Positions 24,685-33,911 of a DNA stretch of 64,000 nt are shown here, one piece after another. The stretch's first letter is position 1. Every line of letters begins with the position of its first letter. Below the pieces are notes generated by a model. That model saw only the letters and a program-made list of their open reading frames with translations. It was not told where the DNA came from and made no database searches. The stretch is taken from the NCBI GenBank assembly GCA_021234155.1, contig JAJEKV010000008.1, forward strand, positions 8,148,445 to 8,212,444, in the 5' to 3' direction. Source of the stretch: Isoetes taiwanensis. Lineage: Eukaryota > Streptophyta > Lycopodiopsida > Isoetales > Isoetaceae. The translations under genes and the position numbers were made by a program.

Positions 24685-24967
24685 AGCTGGCGGCTTACAC
24701 TGGCAAGCGTTCATATCAGTATGCTTACATCAATATTAAGAGCTCCAATGCTCTTTTTCCATTCGAATCCGATTGGTCGTATAATAAATCAATTTGCAAA
24801 ACACAGGCGATATTGATCGAAATGTTGTGATGTGGGCCAACATGTTTTTGAATATGTTTTTCCAACTTATGTCAACATTTGTGCTTATTGGCATTGTGAA
24901 TACAGTGTCACTTTGGGCGATCCTGCCTCTTTTGATACTTTTTTACGTTGCTTATGTTTATTTTCAG
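24685..24967 (+). pseudogene. ABCC transporter exon, second transmembrane domain
   Basis: Reads [20 protein letters not shown] then [20 protein letters not shown], matching the ABCC signature LRAPMxFFxxxPxGRIxNRF, and then [20 protein letters not shown] and [20 protein letters not shown], a pair of transmembrane helices. The exon ends TTTTCAG/GTATTT, so the donor is at 24968. A small indel in the AAACACAGG stretch near 24800 shifts the frame between QFAKH and GDID. No ATP-binding domain follows before MTPSL-A, so only a gene fragment is present. Plant ABCC pumps export conjugates; a functional link to the terpenoid genes would be speculation. Confidence 0.65.
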
Positions 24968-25541
24968 GTATTTGCCTGATCTTGTTGGCCTCATTCTATT
25001 GCTGGAACTATCAGATATGCTGCTTGTTTGCAATTGTCATATTTGTTTTTAGTCCAATCTTGTTGGGACACCATATAAGCTACGATAATCACACTATCGA
25101 ATCAAGCAATGCTTCTTTCACGGTGTTTGTCTCTTTGGGGTCAAGCTTTGCATTTGCGGTGCCTTTGCATGCTTATGTTTATATCGGTTTTTTTGCAATG
25201 CGGTTTTATTTTGGTTTTTGGTATATGCGCATTGACTTATAAGCGGTAACCAATGTGTTTGCGTATATTTGGGTGGCTCTTGGTATGCAATGCAGGGAAT
25301 TGAGATTACAAAATGTACTCATAGTTGTTTGCAATGGAAATAATTTGTTCGTCTTAATATTATTGTGCTTTTTAGTAATTAATATTTAGGCCCAAAAAAT
25401 TTACCTATGTTTGCTTTAGTTAGGGCCCGAAGGGCCCAAAATTTTTTTTAATATAACAATCAACACACAACTACCATTAACATTATTAACACAAACCATT
25501 GCATTTAACACATTTAAAATAAAATCCCCCTTAAACCCCCT
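24968..25541. other. Non-coding duplicated spacer
   Basis: Former ABCC intron or flank with hydrophobic-looking but broken frames (25020-25240). No gene is supported. Confidence 0.4.
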
Positions 25542-25823
25542 TTGGTTTGGGTGCATATTCACACGGGGGGTTACGTAGGGCAGCGAGAGCCCCAAAAAAA
25601 TATTTATAATACATGTACAAAATTAACACCATTAAGTACATTCTCTCAAACCTTATAGTATTTTGCAAATCTCAATATACAGTATACAAAAACTTGTACA
25701 TCCATACCCCACAAACGAGGATCGCTATGTACGGTCCAGATCAAGGAATAAAGGGCAAATATGTCCATCTGACAGCTCTCGATGCCTGGAGTAACCCCCC
25801 GTGTGAATATGCACCCAAACCAA
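25542..25823. mobile_element. MITE-like inverted-repeat element (right copy)
   Basis: The arms TTGGTTTGGGTGCATATTCA (continuing CACGGGGGGTTAC) and their complement at the right end match almost perfectly here; arm similarity extends to about 60 nt. 282 bp, non-coding, same locus as 1545-1825. Confidence 0.6.
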
Positions 25824-27440
25824 GTGGGAGAGACAAACAAATAGGACATGCCACATCTGCATAGCTTTTGGCAGTTGAAATGTTGGTATGACAGAAGAAG
25901 CAAAGGCAGAGATGGAGGACATACATAATATATGAGTCAGCCTACCATGATGTTATTACTATAATGCAACAAGTGCAGGGAGAAGCTTCACTTAATGTGT
26001 TACTAGAACCACAGCCTTTGTGCACAATACACCCATAACACATTCCTATCAAATATAGAAAGACTATTAGAGAAACATATGCAAGAGGGCAGCACTAACA
26101 AAGTCCTTGGCCTATACCTGAAATAATATTGAGGCAGTGTGAGAATCAACAACATTGAAAGGGTCATCAAGAAGATAGGTATCCGCAATATTGTAAACTG
26201 CTCTTGGTAGCTGGATTTGATGTTTCTGACCACCACTAAGGTTTAGTTCCCTCTCTCTAATTTCTATTTAACCATCATGGGAAAGTTCCGAAGGTCTTTT
26301 CCAAGGCACAGGCATCTTGTACTTTGCATCATCAAACACACAATGTATATCATGCTACTAATATGCTATTGTTATCATCATATGAACTCATGTACATTGC
26401 AGATCTGCTGCAAAGTTCAATACTCACTGTTTGTCTCTACTCCAAAAGTGTGACTATAGTCAATTAAACCTATAGCATGGCAAACACGAAAAGCAGAACA
26501 TAAATATAAGGACTCATGACATTTAGGACAGACTTATAGACAAACATGTCAACTTTTCATACCCTAGGAGTCGATCGATGCACTTCCAAGCAGCTGGCAT
26601 GTAATGGGATTTCTAATTTTCTGAATCACACAATGTGAAAAATTAAAATCCAATAGTAAGAAGAATTTCAGATGAGGTGTCTTGAGACGTAGATAGTCTA
26701 GAAATTTAAGAAATGTTGTATGGGGGATTAGGCAAGCCTACTAAAAAAAAAATCAACATTCTGAAACTCTTAATTCTACTTTATAGAATGTGAATAGCAT
26801 TGAGCTAAAGTAGTAATGAATACCATCTATGATACCTCTTGCACGACATATTGTTGTGCCTATGTATGCTTAATTGACTTTGGGCAGCAAAAGCACATGT
26901 TATGCCTACCCTCGTATGTGCATAATTACACCAACAATAGGCACAACATGCTAACCATTGACATGTGTGTTTCTAGTATGCTCACTATTGTCAAGGTTAT
27001 TCTATTATACGTCCTTCGCGACAAAAGATATTTTTGTAACCTCTTATAACAATGAGCATATCATGATAGTGCATAGGCACTATGAATGAGAAAATTCAAT
27101 AGAATTAAATTCTATATGGAGCCACATGATATTGCATAAACATTTTATTAAATGAGAAATTTCAATAGAATTAAACTCAATATGGAGCCATATCCTACAA
27201 AAGATCTAATCAATTATGATGGTCTTCTTATGATGGGCGTACATACTGAAAGTAATAATTACAATAATTTATATCTTTTCCATATGTATCGAATTATTTA
27301 AAGGAGATAACTTTTTATTATCCCATTATTCTTTCAAAGCACAAGTTGAATAAAAAAAAGTAAACGTCATTATTCTTTCTAAGCATAAGTTGAATAAAAA
27401 AAATTAAACATAGCTTTATGTTTATTTTAGTTCTAATTTA
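25824..27440. other. AT-rich spacer 3' of MTPSL-A
   Basis: No gene recognised. Immediately downstream of the MTPSL-A stop, on the minus strand, AATAAA motifs lie at about 27437-27442 and 27421-27426 and could serve polyadenylation. Confidence 0.6.
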
Positions 27441-27455
27441 TTCATTAGACTAGTG

Positions 27456-28571
27456 CTAGACAGTATACTTCAACTGAAGAGTCGGAGTATTATCCTCATC
27501 AACGATGAGCTGGCATTTGCGACTGCCATATTTAGAAGAACGAGAAAGCCATCTCATATGTCCAGGAATATGTGCTGCTAGCAAATCCAAATAAGTAAGT
27601 AGCAATGGTCTATCTCGAAGTAAGAACTTGAACTTATCGAGTTCAACCTGAAATTCTTTCTCTATCCCTTCAGCCTTTTGACATGACAACTCTAATGCAT
27701 CTTTTAGACTAGAACTTGATGTTTCTTGTAGAATGGATACCACATTCCATAATAGCCCTTCATCCTCTTGGAAAGAGACAAGGTCATTGGTGAAAACCAT
27801 ATGGTCCATAATGAGGTTGTGAAGGTTTTGAAAGGACTTATCATTCCACAGAATGTTTTCAATGTCCAAGCCAAGAGCTACATGTTCCAGTGGAAAAGAT
27901 GGAAAGCCCCCTATGACCTTTCTACGTATAGTTGTATAGGTGGAGAGCGTTGGGCAAGGAGAAGATGGGATAATTTTAAGTTGGCTATGCTCATCCAGAC
28001 CTTGTAAGTAGATTATCATTCCATCCACAAAACGCTTCCATTGAAGGGAGGAGGTGGTATCTTCATGTAACTCATGACAGATGTCGTTCCATCCTTGAAG
28101 GACGGGAAATGACTTTATGTGCAACTTAGAGGTTTTTCCATTCATAACATCAACGATATGCTGAAATATTTCTTGGCGAGAAATGGACTCTTCATTGAGG
28201 GACTCTTCTGAGTTATCCATCAAGTCATCTAGGAAGACAAGGAAGATGAAGAACTTGACACAGTGGATGGCAATATTAACATCACCAGCAAACATCATGG
28301 ACGTGACAAGGAAGGGAACATCGGCAGTTTCAAGCTGAGGAATGGTGATATAACTCATGAGCCAAGCATGTGCTTCATGGCGAATGAGGTCGACTCTAGG
28401 ATGACATTTGAGAGGCAACTTAGACTTGATCTTAAGTTGGATAGGATCACTTTGCACTAGGGGCGATATTTGTAAAGAAGTGCATGGGATTGAGAATGTG
28501 TTACTCGATTTCTTGAGAAGAGATGTGCCAGGAGAGGTTCTGCTGAAGTTGAGAAAAATGCTAGTAGCCAT
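27456..28571 (-). CDS. Microbial terpene synthase-like protein A (MTPSL-A)
   Basis: A single uninterrupted 371-codon frame. MTPSLs are class I terpene synthases of non-seed plants, more like bacterial and fungal enzymes than classical plant ones; they ionise prenyl diphosphates to make mono-, sesqui- or diterpenes. Seen: the Asp-rich metal site DDLMD at residues 115-119, the diphosphate sensor Arg216 in IRRKVIGG, and the NSE-type motif NDLVSFQED at 262-270, with Arg216 exactly 46 residues before Asn262 as in active class I enzymes. Near the C-terminus the usual Arg-Tyr pair is Lys347-Tyr348. Residues 1-45 are Ser/Thr-rich with few acidic residues, resembling a plastid targeting peptide. Length fits the family. 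Homologous to MTPSL-B throughout. The start ATG is supported by a TATA motif about 33 bp upstream. Substrate and product cannot be told from sequence. Confidence 0.92.
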   Translation of the reverse strand: MATSIFLNFSRTSPGTSLLKKSSNTFSIPCTSLQISPLVQSDPIQLKIKSKLPLKCHPRVDLIRHEAHAWLMSYITIPQLETADVPFLVTSMMFAGDVNIAIHCVKFFIFLVFLDDLMDNSEESLNEESISRQEIFQHIVDVMNGKTSKLHIKSFPVLQGWNDICHELHEDTTSSLQWKRFVDGMIIYLQGLDEHSQLKIIPSSPCPTLSTYTTIRRKVIGGFPSFPLEHVALGLDIENILWNDKSFQNLHNLIMDHMVFTNDLVSFQEDEGLLWNVVSILQETSSSSLKDALELSCQKAEGIEKEFQVELDKFKFLLRDRPLLLTYLDLLAAHIPGHMRWLSRSSKYGSRKCQLIVDEDNTPTLQLKYTV

Positions 28572-28603
28572 AGCTTATCTATGATATGATGCTTGATAGA
28601 AGC

Positions 28604-28610
28604 ATATATA
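28604..28610 (-). promoter_or_regulatory. TATA motif of MTPSL-A
   Basis: TATATAT on the minus strand, 33-39 bp before the ATG at 28571. This implies a very short leader if used. Sequence inference only. Confidence 0.4.
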
Positions 28611-28799
28611 CACCATGAGTTGTACAACTGGCTAAGATAAGAAGGGAGAAGAACTTCTAGGTCGTAGTTAGAAATTACCAAATGTATTTCATTGTGCATT
28701 TTAAAACTAGATTTCAGTGATGATGACAACACCTTTTGAAAGCTTGACTTTAAGGATGAGGACTTTTAGCATAACCTACGCAAGAATTCAAGAAAAAAC

Positions 28800-29420
28800 A
28801 ACTCCAACTTTGATGAAACGCCCTGTTATAAATATATTTTATGGTTGCGTCCAATGATGTATAATGCCAAAACTGATGAGCAATATTGACTTGAAAGTCT
28901 TAAATGCCACTTTTTTATATTGAATAATTATAAACTTAGCACAGACAACAAATGCATAGTCTTTGACTTGATTCTACAACGAAATTTGAGCTTATCTAGA
29001 ACTTTTCTTCCAACTTTGATAAAAAAAATGGTTCCAACTTTGACAAATTTCTATGGTTACGTCCAATATAATGCTATATTGAATACTTGTAAACTCAGCA
29101 CATGCAACATATGGACAGTCTTTAGCTTGATTGGGTAAAGACACTTGAGCTCACATGGAACTCTTTTTTTCCAACTTTGACGAAAAATGAGTTCCAACTT
29201 TGATGAAATGTGTTGTTATGTTGCATGGTTGCGTCTAACGTTGTTGTATGATTGACAAAATGCTTTATTTTAAATTTGTTGGACAATGTTGTATAATGCC
29301 AAAGTGACGAGGAATCTTGACCCAATTTTTATATTGAATATGTACATTTGTAAAAAAAAACTCCACAAGGCAACACATGCACAGTCTTTAGGTTGACTTG
29401 GTAAGTTGGGTTCACATGCA
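28800..29420. repeat. Three diverged tandem repeats upstream of MTPSL-A
   Basis: Units begin TTCCAACTTTGA near 28803, 29031 and 29188. Each carries GGTTGCGTC/GGTTACGTCCAA, TATTGAAT, GTAAACT..GCACA and CAGTCTTTAG/TGACTTG in the same order. Unit length is about 150-230 bp owing to indels. They lie within 0.85 kb 5' of MTPSL-A and do not appear upstream of the other cluster genes. Confidence 0.65.
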
Positions 29421-29454
29421 ACATTGTTTGAATGTGTATGGCGACGTGCAAACT

Positions 29455-29738
29455 GGGGAGTTGATTCCAGGGGTCTCGCGACCAACAGGAGCTAGGAGTG
29501 GATCCTAGAATCAGCGACCCAGTTTCATACCGCCACAACATAGAAACTTGAGTCGCAGAGGATTTGCCATAGAGATTACCTACTGACAACCAGTTGAGCA
29601 GAATCAGCCGGCTGTTCACCATTCCGTATGGCGGCATGGAATGTGGGAAGCGAATTCCAGGGGTCCCACGACCGGCGGGAGCCGGGAGCGGGTCTGGAAT
29701 CCGCGACCCACTTCCAGGCCGCCACAGACCGCTTGAGC
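29455..29738. repeat. Diverged direct repeat pair of about 95 bp
   Basis: Segments 29455-29553 and 29647-29738 share GATTCCAGGGGTC, CGACC, GGAGC, ATC(C)GCGACCCA and CCGCCACA. The left copy has A or T where the right has GC-rich CG sites (CCAACAGGAGCTAGG against CCGGCGGGAGCCGGG), the direction expected of methyl-cytosine decay. Open frames here are GC-rich shadows. Confidence 0.6.
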
Positions 29739-29911
29739 AGAATTGCTGTGCCGCTTTCCATTCCGGAGGCGGAATCGCCGATTTAGTTGCCATGTTGGAG
29801 GCAGAGGATTGGTCGACCTAGTTTCCATATTGTATTTGTATTATCCTATGGAAATAGGGCATGCCTGGGCCTGTGAAAAATGGCGAGCCATTTTATTTTG
29901 CATCACTGTAA

Positions 29912-30088
29912 AGGTGCTTTCCCATGGGACTAAAACCCGGAGATTTTCTTGAGGTCAGGCCGAAGGCTCCGGTGTTCCCATAAGCGCCTTACTTGCTTGA
30001 TTCAGGTTTAGGACTTGAGTGGCAAAGTATTCTCCACACAATTCTGAGCCTCGGCTTTTTCAGGTCTACAATTCATGGGAAAGCACCC
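29912..30088. mobile_element. Tourist-like MITE candidate with TAA target duplication
   Basis: A 177-bp element with 15-bp terminal inverted repeats (AGGTGCTTTCCCATG and CATGGGAAAGCACCC, one mismatch) flanked on both sides by TAA (29909-29911 and 30089-30091). A 3-bp TAA/TTA duplication is the mark of PIF/Harbinger elements and their Tourist MITEs. No transposase frame lies inside. Confidence 0.65.
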
Positions 30089-30091
30089 TAA

Positions 30092-30639
30092 GCAAAGGTC
30101 GTATGAATCTAGCTTGGGAACCTTTTTTCCTCCTTTTTTTTTCTCCGCCGCCACCGGCGCAATAGCTCCTGTTTTTGCGGCGCCGCTTCTGCCTTGTTCT
30201 TAGATTTTGATCTTCCGAAGGTGTAGCTTACACGGCTTCGGCTATGGCAAATCCGGAGAGCAAGGCTCTACTAAGGCTCAGAATCGTTGTTTTGTCTTCT
30301 TTTTCTTCCGTTTTATATTTCAAAACAATCTGATTATATGTGTTGCTTAGTATGGGGGCGAAATCTCTATCTTTCCGTATATTTTTCAATGCAAGCATCT
30401 ATCTTTCTTGCTTCCTCGCCAATCTGTTATGTGCAACGGCAGGCTTTTCTGGCCAGATTCATCAGCCTTTCGCTCCATGGCAAACTTACTGAAGCCGTCG
30501 CAAAAGCTTGTTAATGTTCATTCCCTATTGCCTCTGCATTATCTTTCTGGATTAATCCCTTTTTGGTATGTGTTTAAGGTGATATCTGTTTCTTGAAGTT
30601 TTTATAGTTTCTTGATGATTTTGTTGTTTCCGTATAAGA
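30092..30639. other. Unassigned, partly GC-rich
   Basis: Contains a T-rich tract (30121-30150) and GGCGCAATAGCTCC-type sequence. No conserved frame was recognised on either strand. Confidence 0.4.
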
Positions 30640-30738
30640 GAAAGCCCCTCCGGGCTTGATTCCAGAGGGGAAAGCTGGCCGACGCGCAGAGCGCGGAGAC
30701 CTGCTTGACCCTCCGGAATCAAGCCCGGAGGGGCTTTC
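30640..30738. repeat. 99-bp foldback hairpin
   Basis: Arms of 24 nt at 30640-30663 and 30715-30738 are perfectly complementary (starting GAAAGCCCCTCCGGGCTTGA). Complementarity continues imperfectly through the loop to a GCGC.GCGC centre, so nearly the whole 99 bp can fold on itself. It could extrude as a cruciform or form an RNA hairpin if transcribed. It abuts the MITE at 30740. Confidence 0.75.
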
Positions 30739-30739
30739 A

Positions 30740-30980
30740 CCTAACGTAGAGGACGGCTGGGCCCAATCCAGCCGTACCACGTGTCAAAATCCAGGTGAAA
30801 ATATCAAGAAAAGCAGGTAAGAAAAGTCAGAAAGGCAGTAAAAGTGGCGGAATGCGAGTAAAAGCGGCGGAATGCACAGTAAAAAATTTGCACGGTTTTT
30901 TAGATAAAGAAAAAGCAACACGTGTCACTTATTCATTGGATGAGACGGCTGGATTGGGCCCAGCCGTCCTTTACGTTAGG
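30740..30980. mobile_element. MITE-like element with 40-45 bp terminal inverted repeats
   Basis: A 241-bp element: left end CCTAACGTAGAGGACGGCTG, continuing GGCCCAATCCAGCCGT..CACGTGT; the right end at 30918-30980 is its complement with few mismatches. The interior is A-rich and non-coding. No clear target duplication; the left side abuts the foldback, which may be part of the same nested insertion. Confidence 0.65.
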
Positions 30981-32723
30981 AAGATTTCCGTATGTTGCTT
31001 CTTTCTATGGCTCTTACCCAAAGTTCTTACGGCGTTGCAGAGTTTGTGTTTGCCTAGCACGAATCTGGTGGGGTTTCTACAAAGTTCTTACGGGTTAGGG
31101 TTTGAAGAGTTTTACGGCTTAAGAGTTCTGTTTACGGCTGCTGTTGCATTAGGCTGAATCTGGCTTTGCTGGTGCTGTTGGAGCAATGAAGCAGCTCCCT
31201 TAGCATGTTCGGTAATAGCAAATGCCGTGAATTGCAGCATTACAGGGAAAGCTGGATCAAACCGCTTACGTAGTACAACCCCATATGAAATCATGAGTCT
31301 AGTGTTGGCATTTTTGTTCTTGAATCTTATTCATATACATTGGGATCTGCTGGACATGACGATATTTACTTGCACATTTGTATGTAATAATGTATATTTT
31401 TCATTATTTTTCATTCCTTATATTTGGTTTTTTTCTCGTCTTTGATTCTTGACCATTGATGTTTGGAATATTCTTTGTTTTGTGCCAAATCAAAGGCCAT
31501 TAAATTTTTTGCCAGCAATTCGCCCGCCACCTCCAATGGTCCAAACGCCATACATGGTTAGAAGATTAAAAGAAAAAAAAAAAGGTGAAGGCATGCCTCT
31601 GGCGGCAGATCATGGGAACCGGCATGAAGGCTGCGACCAAGGCCATGAGATTCGGCCATAAGATTCGAAGCTCCAGGCCTTCACCATGCTCCGGCTCCAA
31701 TCTCTGCCCCAATCCGGCTACTCCCGCAAATCTACACCACGCCTTCACCTAGTTGGTGCTAGTGATTGCAAACTTGAATAGAATTCCTCCTCCTGAGAAT
31801 CTAAATGATCTTCTTTCTATGAATTTAAATTTTAACTTCTTGGATCATTCTTTCCAATCCATTTCTACCCAGATTAACCAATCTTTGGATATCAATACGA
31901 TAAAATTGTCTGTTGCAGGAAACATATAGGTGCAAGTGATTGGTGACGTCGAGAGCCTAATCTTCCTTATCAATCCATTTCGTTTGCCAAAATGCATCTC
32001 CTTCCAATCAAGCCTAACCAGAACTGACAATCCATCTCCTTGGCCAGGATGGATCTCCGTTGAAACTTTTCTTGCATCTACGGAGGGCGTATCTATGGTA
32101 GACAGATCAATCTTTATTTGAACTATTTATCCTTGACAGATCTTGAACTATTCTAAACTAAACGAATTCTAAACAATATAAAGTGCGGCCCATTGTTTTA
32201 GTAAGATGTCTTGATAATGAATACCTGTCTATAAGAAATTGTAAATCTATTTTATGATCGTGTTGCTAATGAATGATCATGCCATTAATAGTTGCACAAT
32301 GGTTGGTGCCATAAGTGTTGATGTTAAGGGATGACATTGAAATTCTAGATTGGTATCTAGAGTTTTGAGCAGTAGTTGGTGCTACTGGTTGGAGTCGGTG
32401 CTTCAACGGAACCCTTGATCTTTTCTTAATCTTGCCTTTATCTTAAAACTTAAATTTTATCTAGTAGATCTTAAGCTTTGCTAATATATCTCAAAAGAAT
32501 AATCAGATCTTTCCTGAATCTTTATCTTAATCTTTAGCCACAACAGTTGTGATTGTCATAAATAGTTGGTGCTATTTATGAGATCATAATCCTAGCCTTT
32601 GGTCCATAAAATGGATTGAGTTGGTGCTCATGTACAAATTGAGTTGGTGCTTATGTACAAATTGAATTGGTGCTTAATTTGAGGTTTGCAACTGAGATCA
32701 GTTGCTTCCAAAAAGGGAAGAAT
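30981..32723. other. Non-coding region, part of a decayed LTR-element interior
   Basis: No gene is supported. An AGGTGAAGGC/GCCTTCACCT inverted pair at about 31583-31592 and 31741-31750 may be another small MITE. From about 32280 the phrase GTTGGTGCT recurs (near 32301, 32375, 32621, 32645), and a CCAAAAAGGGAAGAAT polypurine stretch sits at 32708-32723, directly before the LTR at 32724, as at the 3' end of a copia interior. Confidence 0.45.
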
Positions 32724-33561
32724 TGTTATGAATATGGTAGCTCGGGGGAGTGGTCTTGGATGTTAGTCTTGGTGGACTAGCGTGGGTGTCTAAGTTTGGC
32801 AAAGTCTTGGCAAGGAAAGGCAATAATAGCAATCTATGATCTATATTCATGATGTTAAAAAGGTTTAGCCAAATAAAAAGGGCTAAAGTCGTAGCAGAGA
32901 CCTATAAATAGACCTTGAACTTCAGTTACACATATCTCGGCAACCAAAACTCCGATTGAGGCGATTCTTACTTCATTGGAACCAGCCCAGAGTCTAGTTC
33001 CCGAATTGGGGCAGCACTTCCGTATATCATCCGAATAAGAGAGATATAGTCGGAAGAGTCATAGGGGGTCAAAGAAGACTGCTCTACTCATTCCCTCTTG
33101 AATCTGATTCTAAGAAAGCCATTACTTTTTCCTAGAGCTTCTGCTGTTCTTATTCAATAGCCGGTTACTATCCTAGAGCCTAATTCTTGGTGTCTTATAT
33201 TGAGGACTGCTAGCTCGAGGGAGGAGCTACCAGTGGAAGCTGATTGTCAGGCCTTGCCATAATTCTGCCAATTCTTAGCACCGAATGACCCGGTTGGGTG
33301 GTGAACTATCATACATTGGTTATTGCATCTTGACCTAGCTCTGGTTTTGTCGAACTAGAGCTTGACCAATCTGACTTATCCAAGTAACTCATATTGTATG
33401 TTTGTTTCAAATAGAGATCTTTTGTCATTGCTAACAGTTTGATTGTGGTTATGTAGCAATTCTGGATGGATTACAGATTGGGAGACCATGAATTGATTGA
33501 GAAGCCTTAAATAAGGTTTTAGGGATATAAAAGGTATGGTTCATTGGTGTGATCCATAACA
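32724..33561 (+). mobile_element. Long terminal repeat (copia-like), 838 bp
   Basis: Begins TGTTATG and ends CATAACA, perfect 7-bp inverted termini with TG...CA ends. A CTATAAATA promoter box lies near 32902-32910. A polypurine stretch precedes it and the primer-binding sequence TGGTATCAGAG (33564-33574) follows it, so it has internal-region signals on both sides. No matching second LTR was found in the window. Confidence 0.7.
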
Positions 33562-33577
33562 ATTGGTATCAGAGAAA

Positions 33578-33911
33578 TGTTACGCACTAGCACCTCTAGT
33601 GGTAACCAACACACCAAAAGGGCAGATCCTTCAAGGAAATCGTTATCCAATGGGCCCCAACCTTTCCAGGCTTTATCCCATACCCCACAGACCATATCAA
33701 TTGCTCCCCTTCCTCGAGATGCTTGCCCTCAAGCATGTGGAACACACCAATGTTGCCACGAGAAATTGAACTTTGGCTCTGATACCAAATGTTATACACT
33801 AGCACCTCTAGTGGTAACCAACACACCAAAAGGGCGGATCCTTCATGGAAATTGTTATCCAATGGGCCCCAACCTTTCCAGGCTTTATCCCATACCCCAC
33901 AGACCATATCA
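33578..33911 (-). mobile_element. TRIM (miniature LTR retrotransposon), 334 bp
   Basis: Two direct terminal repeats of exactly 122 bp (33578-33699 and 33790-33911) flank a 90-bp interior. On the minus strand each repeat begins TGATATGGTCTG and ends in CA. Just inside the upstream repeat is TGGTATCAGAGCC (about 33775-33787), the initiator-Met-tRNA primer-binding site; just before the downstream repeat is GAGGAAGGGGAGCAATT, a polypurine tract. There is no coding capacity. By eye the repeats differ at 5 of 122 positions, four of them transitions. TRIM and SMART elements of this design are known in plants and need partner enzymes. Confidence 0.85.

Larger units (their letters stand above)
24000..28455. 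repeat. Right copy of the segmental duplication (better preserved)
   Basis: Matches 1-4445 in the same orientation. It contains the ABCC exon, the MITE-like element and the body of MTPSL-A. The homology ends near 28455, within codon 39 of MTPSL-A; the first 38 codons and the promoter lie outside the duplicated unit. This copy retains the open frame of MTPSL-A. Confidence 0.9.

Noticed and set aside
29329-29828. Pro/Arg-rich open frames on both strands
   Set aside because: They arise from GC-rich direct repeats; frames are open on several strands at once and match no family.
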